DNA from: Moraxellaceae bacterium
GTDB lineage: Bacteria; Pseudomonadota; Gammaproteobacteria; Pseudomonadales; Moraxellaceae
NCBI GenBank assembly: GCA_024234595.1
Contig: JACKNZ010000010.1
Span: 1 to 64,000, forward strand
DNA: 64,000 nt
Reading direction: 5' to 3'
Positions 43,002 through 54,500 of the stretch are shown here, one piece after another. Below the pieces are notes generated by a model that searched no databases, was not told where the DNA came from, and saw only the letters and a program-made list of their open reading frames with translations. The translations under genes and the position numbers were made by a program. Each line of letters starts with the position of its first letter. Position 1 is the first letter of the stretch.

Positions 43002-44729
43002 ATGATGACTACTTATGAGTTTGATGCCAATTTGCCTACACTCAACCGTCAGCATTTAACCTTGGTTAAACATACGCCAGCACAAATGCAATTATGGGTA
43101 CACAGTTTACCTGTTAGTCATCCTTTGGAGTGCGGCAAGCTGTTATATCAAACACTGACCGAACTTAGCACCTTAAACATTGAGGCCAATTTACGTTTTG
43201 AGTTGGTTGAAATTTTATACACACCTGTCATGGTCTTAATCGCTTCTCTCGAAAAAAGCTATACCAATTTGGCTTTAGTGCTACCGATACAGGGGCGAAG
43301 AGCCTTGGCTTTAGCGCAAACCTTGCGTCATTATTTGGCCTTAAATTATAAAATCACCGCCATGCAAACCTTTGAAAAACTTAAAGGTAAAATGGGTTTT
43401 TTGGATTTAGGACGTAAATCAGGGCAACAATTAGCGGCGACCAGTGTTCAACGAGTGCTTAACATTGCACAGCAAATTTTGTTGGATTGTTATCGGCAAT
43501 ATGAGCAAGCCTCAATGGGCTTGTGGGTAGATGCTCATAATTTAGCGCGCTTAGCACAGCTTAATGGTGTGTTTGAACACAAAGTGACTAAGAGTGATGG
43601 CACAAACGTACAAACGGTTAAACAAGCCTATTTAGCCTTAGTGCTATTTGCAGGTAGTCAGGCCAACAAATTACGTCCTAATGAAATAGAAAATGTTTAT
43701 TACTACAGCCAGCAATGGGCTGATTTTTTGGAGCTAAAAACCGAATCTGCTGCAAGCCTGTTAGTCTGTAATAAAGATGATAATCCTCCGCGTTATCATC
43801 ACTTAATTGCCACTGCCTACGACAGTTGGTATATCGGTAATGCACCTTTAGTAGCGCATTTACGTCAGTGTTTAGCTGAGCCTACCCTGATTTTGCCACG
43901 CCATTTATTGTTTCACTTGTTGTCGGTATGGTCAGAAGCCAAAGATAGAATGTTTGTACGTCGGCCTGTTCATAAATCAGTGTTGTTAAGCGTGGGGATG
44001 TCTTCAGCACATTACTACATTAGCAACCAAGTTGCTTTTAGTGAGGTGGTTAAAGAGGACGAAAAAGAAGAAATAGAACAACCTAAATTTTTGTTTGGCT
44101 TAGAAGAAGATAAAGTTCCCACAGAGCATATTGATGCTTGGCAGTTATGTTATGGCAATGTTGATGCGATTGCGGATGAGCAACAAAACTTGCCAAATTT
44201 GCCGCAAATGACCTATATGCCCTATCGTTTAAAAGCCATAGACCGCTCACCTGCGGGGCAGAAACTGGTTTGGTCTGAGCCGCCACCTGTAGGTTTGCGA
44301 GTGGGAGAAGCGATTGCTTTGAGTGAAGAACGTGACCAAGGTTGGGGTGTGGGTGTTTTACACTGGATTCAACAAAAATCAGATAAAACCATTGAAGTGG
44401 GTGTCGAAATTTTGGCAGCCGAACCCAAGCCCTGTGGCGTATGTTTGCTTAAAAATAATAAACCAAGCAGTGCTTATATGCGTGCATTTTTGATTCCCGA
44501 AATGTTATCGGTAGAGCAACCACCAACCTTAATGACACTCAACGCAGGTTTAACCATTGGCTCGATGGTGAGGGTGCGACATTTTGGTCAAGAAATGGAT
44601 ATTAAACTCACAAAGCTGGTATTAACCACGCAGAGCCTTAACCAGTTTGAATACACTGCTGCACATCCAACAGACACAGACCAACAGTTTGACCCTAATG
44701 AGTCGTTATGGAAAAAGTTAAATGTTTAG
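43002..44729 (+). CDS. Large unrecognised cytoplasmic protein, possible PilZ-like C-terminus
   Basis: A 575-residue protein that I do not recognise with certainty. The N-terminal two thirds are helical, with LRFELVEILYTPVMVLIASL and GLWVDAHNLARLAQLNGVFE. The C-terminal third (about 400-560) is beta-rich (VGLRVGEAIALSEERDQGWG, VGVEILAAEPKPCGVCLL) and could be a PilZ-like barrel, as in large cyclic-di-GMP-binding proteins of pseudomonads. No clear RxxxR motif is visible, so function stays open. It ends overlapping the LysR gene's stop by 4 bases (convergent). Confidence 0.6.
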   Translation: MMTTYEFDANLPTLNRQHLTLVKHTPAQMQLWVHSLPVSHPLECGKLLYQTLTELSTLNIEANLRFELVEILYTPVMVLIASLEKSYTNLALVLPIQGRRALALAQTLRHYLALNYKITAMQTFEKLKGKMGFLDLGRKSGQQLAATSVQRVLNIAQQILLDCYRQYEQASMGLWVDAHNLARLAQLNGVFEHKVTKSDGTNVQTVKQAYLALVLFAGSQANKLRPNEIENVYYYSQQWADFLELKTESAASLLVCNKDDNPPRYHHLIATAYDSWYIGNAPLVAHLRQCLAEPTLILPRHLLFHLLSVWSEAKDRMFVRRPVHKSVLLSVGMSSAHYYISNQVAFSEVVKEDEKEEIEQPKFLFGLEEDKVPTEHIDAWQLCYGNVDAIADEQQNLPNLPQMTYMPYRLKAIDRSPAGQKLVWSEPPPVGLRVGEAIALSEERDQGWGVGVLHWIQQKSDKTIEVGVEILAAEPKPCGVCLLKNNKPSSAYMRAFLIPEMLSVEQPPTLMTLNAGLTIGSMVRVRHFGQEMDIKLTKLVLTTQSLNQFEYTAAHPTDTDQQFDPNESLWKKLNV

Positions 44730-45637
44730 TTTTCTTGCGGTACTAATTGGTGAATAAGTTGACGTAGCCACTGATTAGCAGGGTCTTTATTAGCATTTTT
44801 GTGCCAGTATAAATGCATATCTAATTGCGGACTATGGAGCGGAAAAGGCCAAATATGATTAGCAAATTGTGCATTGGCTAAGCGTGCATAATGTTCGGGC
44901 ATGGTGACTAACAAATCCGTTTCGCTGACGACTTTGCAGGCCGCAAAATAATGTTGGCAGCGTAACGTGATATGGCGTTTTAGCCCCATTCGATTGAGTT
45001 CAACATCCTCTAATGCCAAGCCTTTGCGTCGTGATGAGACAATAATATGACGCTGCGCCAAGTAATTTTCTAAATCAAGTTTCTCAACAAAAGCAGGGTG
45101 GTGTTGTCGTGCAACAACCACTAACTGGTCGAGTTTGAGCGGGCAATGCTCAATTTGTTGACTAACGGCATAAGGCACATCTAAGGCTAAATCAATTTGG
45201 CCTGAAGTCAGCTCAGTTTCTATATCATTGCGATTGATACGGATACTTGCAATCTCAATAGAAGGCGCATGTTGTTGTAAATACTGTAGTAGAGGGGGTA
45301 ATACGGTTGCTTCTAGCACATCGCGTAAACCAATCGCAAAACGCCGCTCGCTATTGAAAGGCTCAAATAACGGTTCTTGGTTAACGCTTTGTTCAAACGT
45401 TTGCAACGCCTGTTGAATAGGCACAATCAGTTGACGAGTGTAGGGCGTCGGAATCATCTGTGTGCCTTGCCGCACAAATAAAGGGTCTTTGAGTAGCTCA
45501 CGCAAACGCCCCAAGGCATGACTGACCGCAGGTTGGGTTAAATACAGTTTTTGACTGGCACGGGTAATATTGCCTTCACGATAAATGGCATCTAAGACAA
45601 TAAATAAATTTAAATCGACGCGATTAATATGCACCAT
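44726..45637 (-). CDS. LysR-family transcriptional regulator
   Basis: A 303-residue LysR regulator with the N-terminal helix-turn-helix (LFIVLDAIYREGNITRASQK, LYLTQPAVSHALGRLRELL) and a substrate-binding domain. It diverges from the acyl-CoA dehydrogenase gene 91 bases away and probably controls that operon in response to a metabolite; the inducer is unknown. The intervening region contains ATTCATTTGC and ATGCAAATTT near 45660-45705, a possible binding pair. Confidence 0.9.
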   Translation of the reverse strand: MVHINRVDLNLFIVLDAIYREGNITRASQKLYLTQPAVSHALGRLRELLKDPLFVRQGTQMIPTPYTRQLIVPIQQALQTFEQSVNQEPLFEPFNSERRFAIGLRDVLEATVLPPLLQYLQQHAPSIEIASIRINRNDIETELTSGQIDLALDVPYAVSQQIEHCPLKLDQLVVVARQHHPAFVEKLDLENYLAQRHIIVSSRRKGLALEDVELNRMGLKRHITLRCQHYFAACKVVSETDLLVTMPEHYARLANAQFANHIWPFPLHSPQLDMHLYWHKNANKDPANQWLRQLIHQLVPQEN

Positions 45638-45727
45638 ATTTATAGTTATCCATGCAAACTATTCATTTGCTAGATGATAGAACGCGGTCTAAGCTCAATG
45701 CAAATTTATTGCACAGAGAACTAAACC

Positions 45728-46954
45728 ATGGATTTTTCCTATTCTGCCAAAGCCCAAGAATATATTGCGCGTTTACAACAGTTTATGCGTGATGAAGTTT
45801 ATCCTGTTGAAGCTGCCTATTTTCAGACCTTAACGCACAGCCCCAATCACCAACAATGGCGACAACCTGAAGTCATGGAGCAGCTTAAAGTCAAAGCGAA
45901 GGCCGCAGGCTTGTGGAATTTGTTTTTGCCTGATGAAGAATATGGCGCAGGTTTAAGTAATAGTGATTATGCACCTTTAGCCGAAATGATGGGTACGTCT
46001 TTTATTGCTTCTGAAGTTTTTAATTGTAATGCGCCCGATACAGGCAATATGGAAGTATTGGTCAAATATGGCTCAGAACAGCAAAAACAACAGTGGTTAT
46101 TGCCGTTATTAAGTGGAGAAATTCGCTCAGCATTTTGTATGACAGAACCTGATGTGGCCTCAAGTGATGCGACTAATATGCAAGCTACTGCGATTATTGA
46201 TGGTGATGAGGTAGTGATTAATGGCCGCAAGTGGTGGAGTACAGGCATCGGCCACCCCCATTGCAAGATTTTGATTTTTATGGGCTTAACTGACCCAAAC
46301 GCAGAAAAGCATCGCCAACATTCGATGGTATTAGTGCCGATTGATGCTCAAGGCGTCAAAGTAGAAAGAATGTTGCCCGTTTTTTCCAGTTTTGATGAGC
46401 CGTCAGGACATGGTGAGGTGTCCTTTACCAATGTGCGTGTGCCGATTAGTAACATTATTGCAGGGGCAGGACGTGGTTTTGAAATTGCACAAGGGCGTTT
46501 AGGGCCAGGCCGTATTCATCATTGTATGCGTGCGATTGGTGCGTCTGAACGTGCTTTAAGTTTGTTGTGTCAACGTGCAGGCACACGAGTCGCTTTTGGT
46601 AAACAACTGGCAAGACTAGGTGGCAATCCTGATATTGTCGCCAATAGCCGTATGGCGATTGAGCAGGCACGATTATTAACGTTAAAAGCAGCATGGATGA
46701 TGGATACCGTGGGTGTAAAAGGGGCAATGAGCGAAATTTCCCAAATTAAAGTGGTTGCGCCTAATGTTGCCCAACAAGTGATTGATGCAGCGATTCAGAT
46801 TCATGGTGGTGCAGGCTTGTCCGATGATTTCCCCTTAGCAGCATTATATGCTTATGCACGAGTATTACGTTTAGCGGATGGCCCTGATGAGGTGCATAGA
46901 GCCTTGATTGCCAAATTAGAATATAAAAAGCAAATCGCTAAATTGGCAGGTTGA
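45728..46954 (+). CDS. Acyl-CoA dehydrogenase
   Basis: A 408-residue flavin dehydrogenase of the ACAD10/11-like branch. [17 protein letters not shown] and [13 protein letters not shown] are the flavin/substrate segments; the end shows [20 protein letters not shown] and [11 protein letters not shown]. It would start beta-oxidation of an unusual or branched/hydroxylated acyl-CoA. First gene of a series with an APH-type kinase, a phosphatase, two SDRs and a hydrolase, a set often seen for this subfamily. Confidence 0.93.
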   Translation: MDFSYSAKAQEYIARLQQFMRDEVYPVEAAYFQTLTHSPNHQQWRQPEVMEQLKVKAKAAGLWNLFLPDEEYGAGLSNSDYAPLAEMMGTSFIASEVFNCNAPDTGNMEVLVKYGSEQQKQQWLLPLLSGEIRSAFCMTEPDVASSDATNMQATAIIDGDEVVINGRKWWSTGIGHPHCKILIFMGLTDPNAEKHRQHSMVLVPIDAQGVKVERMLPVFSSFDEPSGHGEVSFTNVRVPISNIIAGAGRGFEIAQGRLGPGRIHHCMRAIGASERALSLLCQRAGTRVAFGKQLARLGGNPDIVANSRMAIEQARLLTLKAAWMMDTVGVKGAMSEISQIKVVAPNVAQQVIDAAIQIHGGAGLSDDFPLAALYAYARVLRLADGPDEVHRALIAKLEYKKQIAKLAG

Positions 46955-46979
46955 ACTAAGCACACTTGTGAATATATGT

Positions 46980-47062
46980 CTTCCCTCTCTTTGCTAAGGG
47001 GAGGGTTAGGGTGGGGTTTCTCAAATAACCCCCTCCTAACCTCCCCCTAAATTAGGGGGAGG
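46980..47062. repeat. GC-rich interspersed hairpin repeat
   Basis: TTCCCTCTCTTTGCTAAGGG, then AGGGTTAGGGTGGGG, then AACCCCCTCCTAACCTCCCC and TAGGGGGAGG repeat the modules seen at 209 and 42664. It separates the dehydrogenase gene from the APH-type kinase gene. Confidence 0.7.
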
Positions 47063-47087
47063 AACTTAATTATTTTAGAGAATAACA

Positions 47088-48158
47088 ATGGACAATCTTT
47101 TAGACAAAGCAGGTTCGGTGCGTCAGGGTGAAGAGTTAGATATTACCCGTATTGACCAATTTTTAAAAAGTCAGTTGCCGTCTTTACAAGGTGAACCACG
47201 TTTAGAACAGTTTGCAGGTGGCGCGTCAAATTTAACCTATTTATTAGTGTATGCCGATTGTGACTTGATTTTGCGTCGTCCACCTTTTGGCCATAAAGCC
47301 AAATCGGCACATGATATGTTGCGTGAAGCACAAATTATGACTGCACTAAAACCTGTCTATCCTTATGTGCCAAGCGTATTGGCGAGTAGCCATGCAGATG
47401 AGGTGATGGATGTCGATTTTTATGTCATGGAACGGATTAAAGGCATTATTCCTCGGCAAAACTTGCCTAAATCACTCAATTTAAACCCTGAGCAAACGCG
47501 CCAGTTGTGCATTAATGTCATTGATAAAATGATTGAATTGCATCAAGTGGATTATCGCGCAGCAGGTTTAAGCCATTTGGGCAAAGGTGAAGGCTATGTC
47601 AAACGACAAATTGAGGGTTGGACAGACCGTTATGAAAAAGCACGCACGCCCGATGTGGGCAGTTTTGCTGAAGTGATGGCATGGTTAAAAGCCAAAATGC
47701 CCAGTCAAGATGTGGCTACTTGTTTGATTCATAATGATTTTCGTTTTGATAATGTCGTGCTAAATCCTGATAATCCTTTAGAAGTGATTGGTGTGTTAGA
47801 TTGGGAAATGGCAACACTTGGCGACCCATTAATGGATTTAGGCAACACGTTGGCTTATTGGGTGCAAGCGGATGATGATGGGGTGATGCAAATGATGCGT
47901 CGTCAGCCCACCCATTTGGCAGGTATGTTAACGCGCCAAGAAGTGATTGATTATTATGGCCAAAAAACAGGTTATCAAGTCGATAATTTTGATTTTTATA
48001 GTATTTATGGCTTGTTCCGTTTAGCGGTGATTGCCCAACAAATTTATTATCGTTTTTATCATGGCCAAAGCAAAAATGCCCAATTTGCCATGTTTGGCCA
48101 AATGGTCAATTATCTTGAACAGCGTTGTTTAGGTTTAATTGCAAACTCTACGTTGTAG
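47088..48158 (+). CDS. APH-family phosphotransferase (ACAD10/11-like kinase)
   Basis: A 356-residue kinase-fold protein. FAGGASNLTYLLVYADCDLI and LRRPPFG form the nucleotide side; CLIHNDFRFDNVVLNPDNPL and VLDWEMATLGDPLMDL carry the catalytic Asp and metal site. In animals this domain is fused to an acyl-CoA dehydrogenase (ACAD10/11), and here the two are neighbours. It may phosphorylate a 4-hydroxyacyl-CoA; that is by analogy. Confidence 0.9.
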   Translation: MDNLLDKAGSVRQGEELDITRIDQFLKSQLPSLQGEPRLEQFAGGASNLTYLLVYADCDLILRRPPFGHKAKSAHDMLREAQIMTALKPVYPYVPSVLASSHADEVMDVDFYVMERIKGIIPRQNLPKSLNLNPEQTRQLCINVIDKMIELHQVDYRAAGLSHLGKGEGYVKRQIEGWTDRYEKARTPDVGSFAEVMAWLKAKMPSQDVATCLIHNDFRFDNVVLNPDNPLEVIGVLDWEMATLGDPLMDLGNTLAYWVQADDDGVMQMMRRQPTHLAGMLTRQEVIDYYGQKTGYQVDNFDFYSIYGLFRLAVIAQQIYYRFYHGQSKNAQFAMFGQMVNYLEQRCLGLIANSTL

Positions 48159-48165
48159 GATTTTA

Positions 48166-48222
48166 GCCCTCACCCCAACCCTCTCCCAAAGGGAGAGGGA
48201 GTTCTTAGAGTGAGGGGGCAGT
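48166..48222. repeat. GC-rich interspersed hairpin repeat, short form
   Basis: CCCTCACCCCAACCCTCTCC with AAAGGGAGAGGGAGTTC and GAGTGAGGGGG form a hairpin of the CTCCC/GGGAG kind, between the kinase and phosphatase genes. A further small CCCTCCCC-AAAGGGCGAGGG pair lies at 48939-48960. Confidence 0.65.
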
Positions 48223-48237
48223 ACTCTTGAGGTAAAA

Positions 48238-48939
48238 ATGGCGGCAATTTATTTGGTGCGACATGGTCAAGCCAGTTTTGGTGCGGCGGATTACGACCAA
48301 TTATCAGTGCGTGGTGAACAACAAGCCCAGCTCCTTGGTCAATGGTTAAAAGATTGTCATTTACCTGTACAAAAAGTCTATTTAGGGCAGGCAAAACGGC
48401 ATTTACAAACCGCACAACATTGTTTGGCAATGACTGATAATTTATCAGCAAATGCTTGGCAAAGCTTAACGGGCTTTAATGAGTTTGACCATGTTGAGAT
48501 TTTAAATCGTTATCGTCCTGATTTGGCCGAACATAGTGCGATGGCGCAGTTTTTAGCGGCTAGTCCACAGCCGCGTAAAGCTTTCCAAGCCTTGTTTAGT
48601 GCGGCAGTTGACCGTTGGTTAAGTGGCGAATATGACCATGATTACCAACAAACATGGTCAGCATTTCAACAGGCAACTTGGCAAGCCTTAGCACAAGTCC
48701 GTGCTGAAGCAGCGAATGCACGTCATATTTGGGTGTTTACATCGGGCGGCACAATTACCGCGATTGTGCAGCAGTTATTGGCCTTAGACCCTCAACAAGC
48801 CTTTGCTATTAATTGGAATTTGGTCAATACGGGTGTGACTAAGCTGTTGTTTAGTGGCGAGCGACTCAGTCTCAGCTATCTCAATAGTCATGGCCATTTA
48901 GAACAACAGCATCAAGCAGAATTGATTACCTATCGTTAA
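48238..48939 (+). CDS. Histidine phosphatase (phosphoglycerate mutase-like)
   Basis: A 233-residue protein of the histidine phosphatase superfamily with the catalytic VRHGQASFG near the start and a second conserved region including HIWVFTSGGTITAIVQ. It could remove a phosphate placed by the neighbouring kinase-type enzyme or act on other phosphoesters; the substrate is unknown. Part of the acyl-CoA dehydrogenase operon. Confidence 0.85.
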   Translation: MAAIYLVRHGQASFGAADYDQLSVRGEQQAQLLGQWLKDCHLPVQKVYLGQAKRHLQTAQHCLAMTDNLSANAWQSLTGFNEFDHVEILNRYRPDLAEHSAMAQFLAASPQPRKAFQALFSAAVDRWLSGEYDHDYQQTWSAFQQATWQALAQVRAEAANARHIWVFTSGGTITAIVQQLLALDPQQAFAINWNLVNTGVTKLLFSGERLSLSYLNSHGHLEQQHQAELITYR

Positions 48940-48980
48940 CCCTCCCCAAAGGGCGAGGGAGTTACAGTTGAGTATAAAAA

Positions 48981-49751
48981 ATGACAATGGCAAATACCTT
49001 TGATTTATCTGGAAAAATAGCCCTAGTGACAGGCGCAAGTCGTGGCATTGGCCAAGCGATTGCTGAGTTATTAGCCCAACATGGCGCACATGTGATTATT
49101 TCGAGCCGTAAAGCCGAAAGTTGTCAGGTGGTGGTTGATAATATTATTAATGCAGGTGGCTCAGCCGAAGCAATGGCTTGTCATATTGGTGAGATGGCAC
49201 AAATCGAAGCCATTTTTGCCCAAGTTGAGGCCAAACATGGTCGTTTAGATATTCTCGTTAATAATGCCGCAACCAATCCGCATTTTGGTGCTATTGTCGA
49301 TACCGATATTAATGCTTTTCAAAAAACCGTTGATGTGAATATTCGCGGTTACTTTTTTATGTCGTCATATGGCGCAAAATTGATGGCGAAAAACGGTGGC
49401 GGCGCGATTGTTAATGTCGCCTCCGTGAATGGTGTTATTCCGGGTTTATTTCAGGGCATTTATTCGATTACCAAAGCCGCTGTGATGTCGATGACCCAAG
49501 CCTTTGCCAAAGAGTGTGCGGGCATGGGCGTGCGTGTTAATGCTTTATTACCAGGGTTTACCGACACCAAATTTGCCTCAGCTTTGGTTAAAAATGAGCA
49601 AGTTGTGAAATCGGTGTTACAACATGTACCGATGAATCGTATTGCTCAGCCTAATGAAATGGCAGGTGCAGTATTGTATTTAGTATCACCCGCAGCGAGT
49701 TATACAACGGGTGTGTGTTTAAATGTTGATGGTGGATATTTGTTGGGCTAA
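48981..49751 (+). CDS. SDR family oxidoreductase
   Basis: A 256-residue SDR with cofactor motif TGASRGIGQAIA, VNNAATNPHFG, catalytic Tyr-x-x-x-Lys in YSITKAAV and the C-terminal CLNVDGGYLLG typical of FabG-like enzymes. It probably reduces or oxidises a 3-hydroxyacyl intermediate in the acyl-CoA pathway encoded around it. It lies 2 bases before the next SDR. Confidence 0.9.
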   Translation: MTMANTFDLSGKIALVTGASRGIGQAIAELLAQHGAHVIISSRKAESCQVVVDNIINAGGSAEAMACHIGEMAQIEAIFAQVEAKHGRLDILVNNAATNPHFGAIVDTDINAFQKTVDVNIRGYFFMSSYGAKLMAKNGGGAIVNVASVNGVIPGLFQGIYSITKAAVMSMTQAFAKECAGMGVRVNALLPGFTDTKFASALVKNEQVVKSVLQHVPMNRIAQPNEMAGAVLYLVSPAASYTTGVCLNVDGGYLLG

Positions 49752-49753
49752 AA

Positions 49754-50596
49754 ATGAAAGATTTAAAAAACAAAGTTGCGGTGATTACGGGTGCAGCCGA
49801 AGGCATTGGCAAGGCGATTGCTCAACAAGCGGCACAACACGGCATGAAGCTCGCTTTAGCCGATATTAATAGCCAAAAATTACAAACAACCGTCGATGAG
49901 TTTGTTGCACAAGGGGTGGAGGTATTTAGCCAAGCGTTTGATGTGGCTAATCACCAACAGGTTGATGACTTTGCCAATGCAGTATTTGCCTATTTTGGTA
50001 ACGTTCATCTGTTAGTCAATAATGCAGGGGTGGCGATTTCTCGGCCTGTTTGGGAAACCACGCCTGAAGATTGGCAATGGGTGATGGGGGTTAATTTTTA
50101 TGGGGTAACCAATGGTTTAAGAGCTTTTATTCCCCGAATGTTAGCCAACAATGAAGAAGGGCATATTGTTAATACAGCATCAGTTGCAGGCATGTTATCG
50201 TTGCCATGTACTGCCGCTTATAATGCCAGTAAACATGCGGTGGTGACGGTTTCTGAGGGTTTGTTTTTTGATTTACAACTGCGTCAAGCTAAGTTAAAAG
50301 TCTCGGTATTGTGTCCTGCATGGGTCAAAACAGGTATTGCCGAGGCAGAGCGTAATCGCACTGTTGGCCAAAGCATTGATTTTAGTCAAACCGATCAAGT
50401 TAATCGTTTTACCGCAGGTATGGTGCAACAAGCAGTGGCGAAAGGTATTCCTGTCGAAAAAGTGGCTAATGATGTCTTTACGGCGATTCAAGAAGAACGC
50501 TTTTATATCTTTACCCATGCCAAAATTAAATCATCCATACAACTACGCATGGAAGATATTTTACAAGAGCGTAATCCAACTTTAGTGAGTTTGTGA
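49754..50596 (+). CDS. SDR family oxidoreductase
   Basis: A 280-residue SDR with TGAAEGIGKAIA, LVNNAGVAI, a SVAG serine region and YNASKHAVV active site, of the longer form with a C-terminal extension. The two neighbouring SDRs differ clearly, so they probably act on different steps. It ends one base before the hydrolase start. Confidence 0.9.
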   Translation: MKDLKNKVAVITGAAEGIGKAIAQQAAQHGMKLALADINSQKLQTTVDEFVAQGVEVFSQAFDVANHQQVDDFANAVFAYFGNVHLLVNNAGVAISRPVWETTPEDWQWVMGVNFYGVTNGLRAFIPRMLANNEEGHIVNTASVAGMLSLPCTAAYNASKHAVVTVSEGLFFDLQLRQAKLKVSVLCPAWVKTGIAEAERNRTVGQSIDFSQTDQVNRFTAGMVQQAVAKGIPVEKVANDVFTAIQEERFYIFTHAKIKSSIQLRMEDILQERNPTLVSL

Positions 50597-50597
50597 C

Positions 50598-51407
50598 ATG
50601 CCTTATTTAACGGTAAATGGTGCAAATATTTATTACGAAGAGCATGGTCAAGGTACGCAAACCATTGTTTTTGCTCATGGTTTGTTGTGGAGTGGTCAAA
50701 TGTATGAGGCACAAGTTGCCTTCTTCAAACAGTATTATCGTTGTATTACCTTTGATTTTAGAGCACAAGGCCGTTCCCAAGCGACCGAGAGTGGTTATGA
50801 CATGGACACACTCGCTGCTGATGCTTTGGCTTTGATTAAACAATTGGTTGGCAAACCTGTGCATTTTGTTGGTTTGTCGATGGGCGGTTTTGTCGGTATG
50901 CGTTTAGCGATTCATCATCGTGAATGGTTGTTGTCTTTAAGTTTGCTCGAAACCTCCGCCGACCCAGAACCTAAGCAAAATCTATTAAAATATAAAGTCT
51001 TACCCAAAATTGCCCGTTGGTTGGGTATGGCCGTGGTTGCGTCACAAGCGATGCATATTATGTTTGGTCAAACCTTTTTAACTGACCCTCATCGTGCCGC
51101 ACAACGCGCTGAAATGCGTCGGCGTTTGTTGCAAAACGACCGAATCAATATTGGCAAAGCCATTAATGGTGTGTTTAATCGACAAGGGGTTTATCAATAT
51201 TTACCTGCAATCACGACACCCACTTTGATTGTTGTCGGTGATGAAGATATTGCCACCATTCCAGCCAAATCACGACGCATGCACGCCGCCATTAAACACA
51301 GTCAATTGGTGGTGATTCCACAAGCAGGGCATAGCTCAACCGTTGAAACCCCCGAAGCCGTTAACGATGCGTTGGCAAGATTTCTTCAAGAGTTAATCAC
51401 AGACTAA
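50598..51407 (+). CDS. Alpha/beta hydrolase
   Basis: A 269-residue hydrolase: oxyanion region [11 protein letters not shown], nucleophile elbow in [14 protein letters not shown], acid in VVGDEDIAT and histidine in [15 protein letters not shown]. It could hydrolyse an ester or lactone, consistent with an operon breaking down an unusual acyl compound. Last gene of the series. Confidence 0.9.
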   Translation: MPYLTVNGANIYYEEHGQGTQTIVFAHGLLWSGQMYEAQVAFFKQYYRCITFDFRAQGRSQATESGYDMDTLAADALALIKQLVGKPVHFVGLSMGGFVGMRLAIHHREWLLSLSLLETSADPEPKQNLLKYKVLPKIARWLGMAVVASQAMHIMFGQTFLTDPHRAAQRAEMRRRLLQNDRINIGKAINGVFNRQGVYQYLPAITTPTLIVVGDEDIATIPAKSRRMHAAIKHSQLVVIPQAGHSSTVETPEAVNDALARFLQELITD

Positions 51408-51522
51408 GGAGGCCTATTTTCTTTACATACACAATCGTGGTATTCATCTATACTGCTGTTATGGTAATTTACAACACAAGCAAAAAATTAGCTTTGCTTT
51501 TGTTAAAGGATTGGCAGGTACA

Positions 51523-54500
51523 ATGGATAATAACAAATACACGCTCACGATTTTTGGTCAACTCGCACAACATCCCGTCTTTGGTAATTTTCTACTATTT
51601 ATTGCCTATTTTGTCACGGGTCATCTTGGCTTAGCTTTAGCGGCCTCGCCCCATTTTGCCACCATGTTTTGGCCAGCATCAGGTATTGCTGTTGCGTGGA
51701 TATTGTTATTTGGCTGGCGTTTGCTGTTTGGCGTGGTATTAGGCTCTTTTACGGTTTCTTTATTTGAAACAGCAAAGTCTTTAGAAGTTAGCATTTTTGC
51801 TGTTAATTGGTTAGTGCCTTTGGCTATTGGTTTAGGTGCAGCAGCTCAGGCGATGGCTGGTGCGTGGTTGGTCAAACGTTATGTGGGATTTCCAACGCCG
51901 TTAAATAATTCCATCATGGTCTTAAAAATGCTGTTGTTGGCGGGGGTATTGGCCACCCTCATTAATGCTACGTGGAGCGTTAGTATTTTATATGCAGTGG
52001 GTGCAATTAACGCATCATTAGTATGGCAAAGCTGGTTGGTATGGTGGGTGGGTGACAGCATTGGGGTATTGGTATTTGCGCCACTGTTATTAGTCATGGG
52101 GCTGCCCAAAAAATTTTACAGTCATAGTCGAGTGCTGGTGCTTGCAATAGTGTCGGTGGTGGCTTTTAGTGTGGCGATGGGCGTGTTTTTGTTAGCGGTC
52201 AGTTTAGAAAACAAAGAACGTATTGCCAAATCAAATAGTCATAACAATCAAATGATTGCCCAAATACAGCAACATGTTCAAACCTATGAAAGTTTTATTT
52301 TATTTGTGAAGGGATTTTTTGAAGGAAGCGAAGAAGTTACCCAAAGTGAATTTAAGTTATTTGTGACTCCGTGGCTTAACAAACACCCCGAGGTACAAGC
52401 CATTGAGTGGTCGCCTAAGGTGTTGGCTTCGGAGCGTAATCAGTGGCAGCAGCAACAATCTTTGCTCAAAGGCTATGCTGTGAGTATTTTAGAAAAGGGC
52501 GGTACAAAACGCGATATTTTGTTGGTAAATGCGACCTTGCGTGAATTGTACTTTCCCGTATTGTATGTCGAGCCGTGGCAGTCCAATAAAGCAATTTTTG
52601 GATTTGATATTCAAACTAACGAAGATAACGACGTATTACTGGAGCAAGCGGCTGGTTCTGGGCTGGTGTTGTTGTCTGCACCACTACGGCTTGCCCGAGT
52701 GAGTGAGCATCCTTTGGCCTCAGTATTATATGCACCGATTCACGACCTGACAGCAAGCAACAAAGATTGGCAAACGGTGAATGGTTTTATTAGCTTGGTG
52801 TTTAGACATGATGCTTTAGTCAAACTGATGCATCAACAAATCGTTGGACAAGGTTATCAAGTCTGGGTTAAAGATAAAGCAACAGGTCAAACCCTCTATG
52901 GCCAAACACCTAATACAAAAGAATTAGCACGAGTTAAACGCTTAGGCGTGTATCACACATCGAGCATTAAACTGGCGCAACGAGAATGGGTAGTTGATAT
53001 TTGGCCTGTTGGGCAAGAGTTGGCGCAATATGAATCATGGTTAACATGGTTGGTATTAGTGATAGGTTTAATTGGAACGAGTGTGGCGGTCAGTTATGCC
53101 CTCGTCAGTACAGGTCGTAATCAGTCTTTAGAACAAGAAATTCACCAACAAACCAAAGTCTTGCTTAGACGCAATCAGCAGCTTGAACTTGCCCGCAGCG
53201 AGGCCGAAAAAGCCAACACAGCCAAAAGTTTGTTTTTAGCGAATATGAGTCACGAAATTCGAACCCCAATGAATGGGGCGTTAGGAATGGCCGAACTTCT
53301 TAAAGAAACCGAACTTGATTTGCAACAACAGCAATATGTACAGGTGATTTATGCCTCAGGTAAAGCCTTGCTGAGTATTATTAACGATATTTTGGATTAT
53401 TCTAAAATTGAAGCAGGCAAAATGGATATTGAATATTTGGATGTCGATATCGAAGAGATTTTATCAGAGTCAGCCAGTATTTTTAGCTTAGTAGCGGAGC
53501 AAAAAGGGCTGGAGTTTTTATTATCAGTAGAGCCCAACACACCACGCACACTCAGTACCGACCCTACCAGAGTCAAGCAGATATTACTTAATTTGTTGAG
53601 TAATGCTTTTAAGTTTACCCATCAAGGTCAAGTGACAGTGCATGTCTATAGCAAGGAGCAAGAAGCGCATCAATGGTTGTACATTGATGTCAGTGATACA
53701 GGCATTGGTATTAGTCCGCAGCAACAACAACGCCTATTTGATGCCTTTGCTCAAGCGCATAGTGCCACAACACGGCAATTTGGCGGTACGGGCTTAGGCT
53801 TGAGTATTAGCAAACAATTGGCCTTATTGCTCAATGGTCAAATTGCGATACAGAGTGAGTTAGGTCAAGGCACAACCTTTACCTTAGCATTACCTTATTT
53901 GCCAGCCAGTCAGTCTTTTGAACAACAACATCAAAGTAATCAAGAATTACTCAAAGGCTTGCGTGTATTGCTGGTGGATAGCTCTTATGAGTTTGGGCGA
54001 CGGATGGTACAGCAAGCGCAACTATGGGGCATGCATATAGATGTTATTCACGATGGTGAATACGCCTTACTACTGATACAAAAAGCACAACAAGCGCATC
54101 GTGCTTATCAAGTGGTGATTTTAGATGATCAAATACAATATTTGAAGGCTTTGACCATTGCCCAACAAATAGCAGATGACCCTGTATTGGCAAATATTAA
54201 GTGTATTTTATTAACAACATTACAAAATTACCCCGCTAAAGAGCAATTAGAATCAGCCAATATTGCATGGACAATGACTAAGCCACATTCGGTAACACCT
54301 TTGCGTGAAGCTATTTTACGGGTGTTACCACAACAATTGTCAACTAATGCCAGTCATACATTAGAGGATAAATCAGCAACAGCACAGTTATTGACAGGCA
54401 AACGCATTTTATTAGCCGATGATTATATGGTTAATCAAATGGTGTTAGTGGCCATGCTCAAAAAAATGGGTGCTTCTGTCGATGTGGCCAGTAATGGTAA

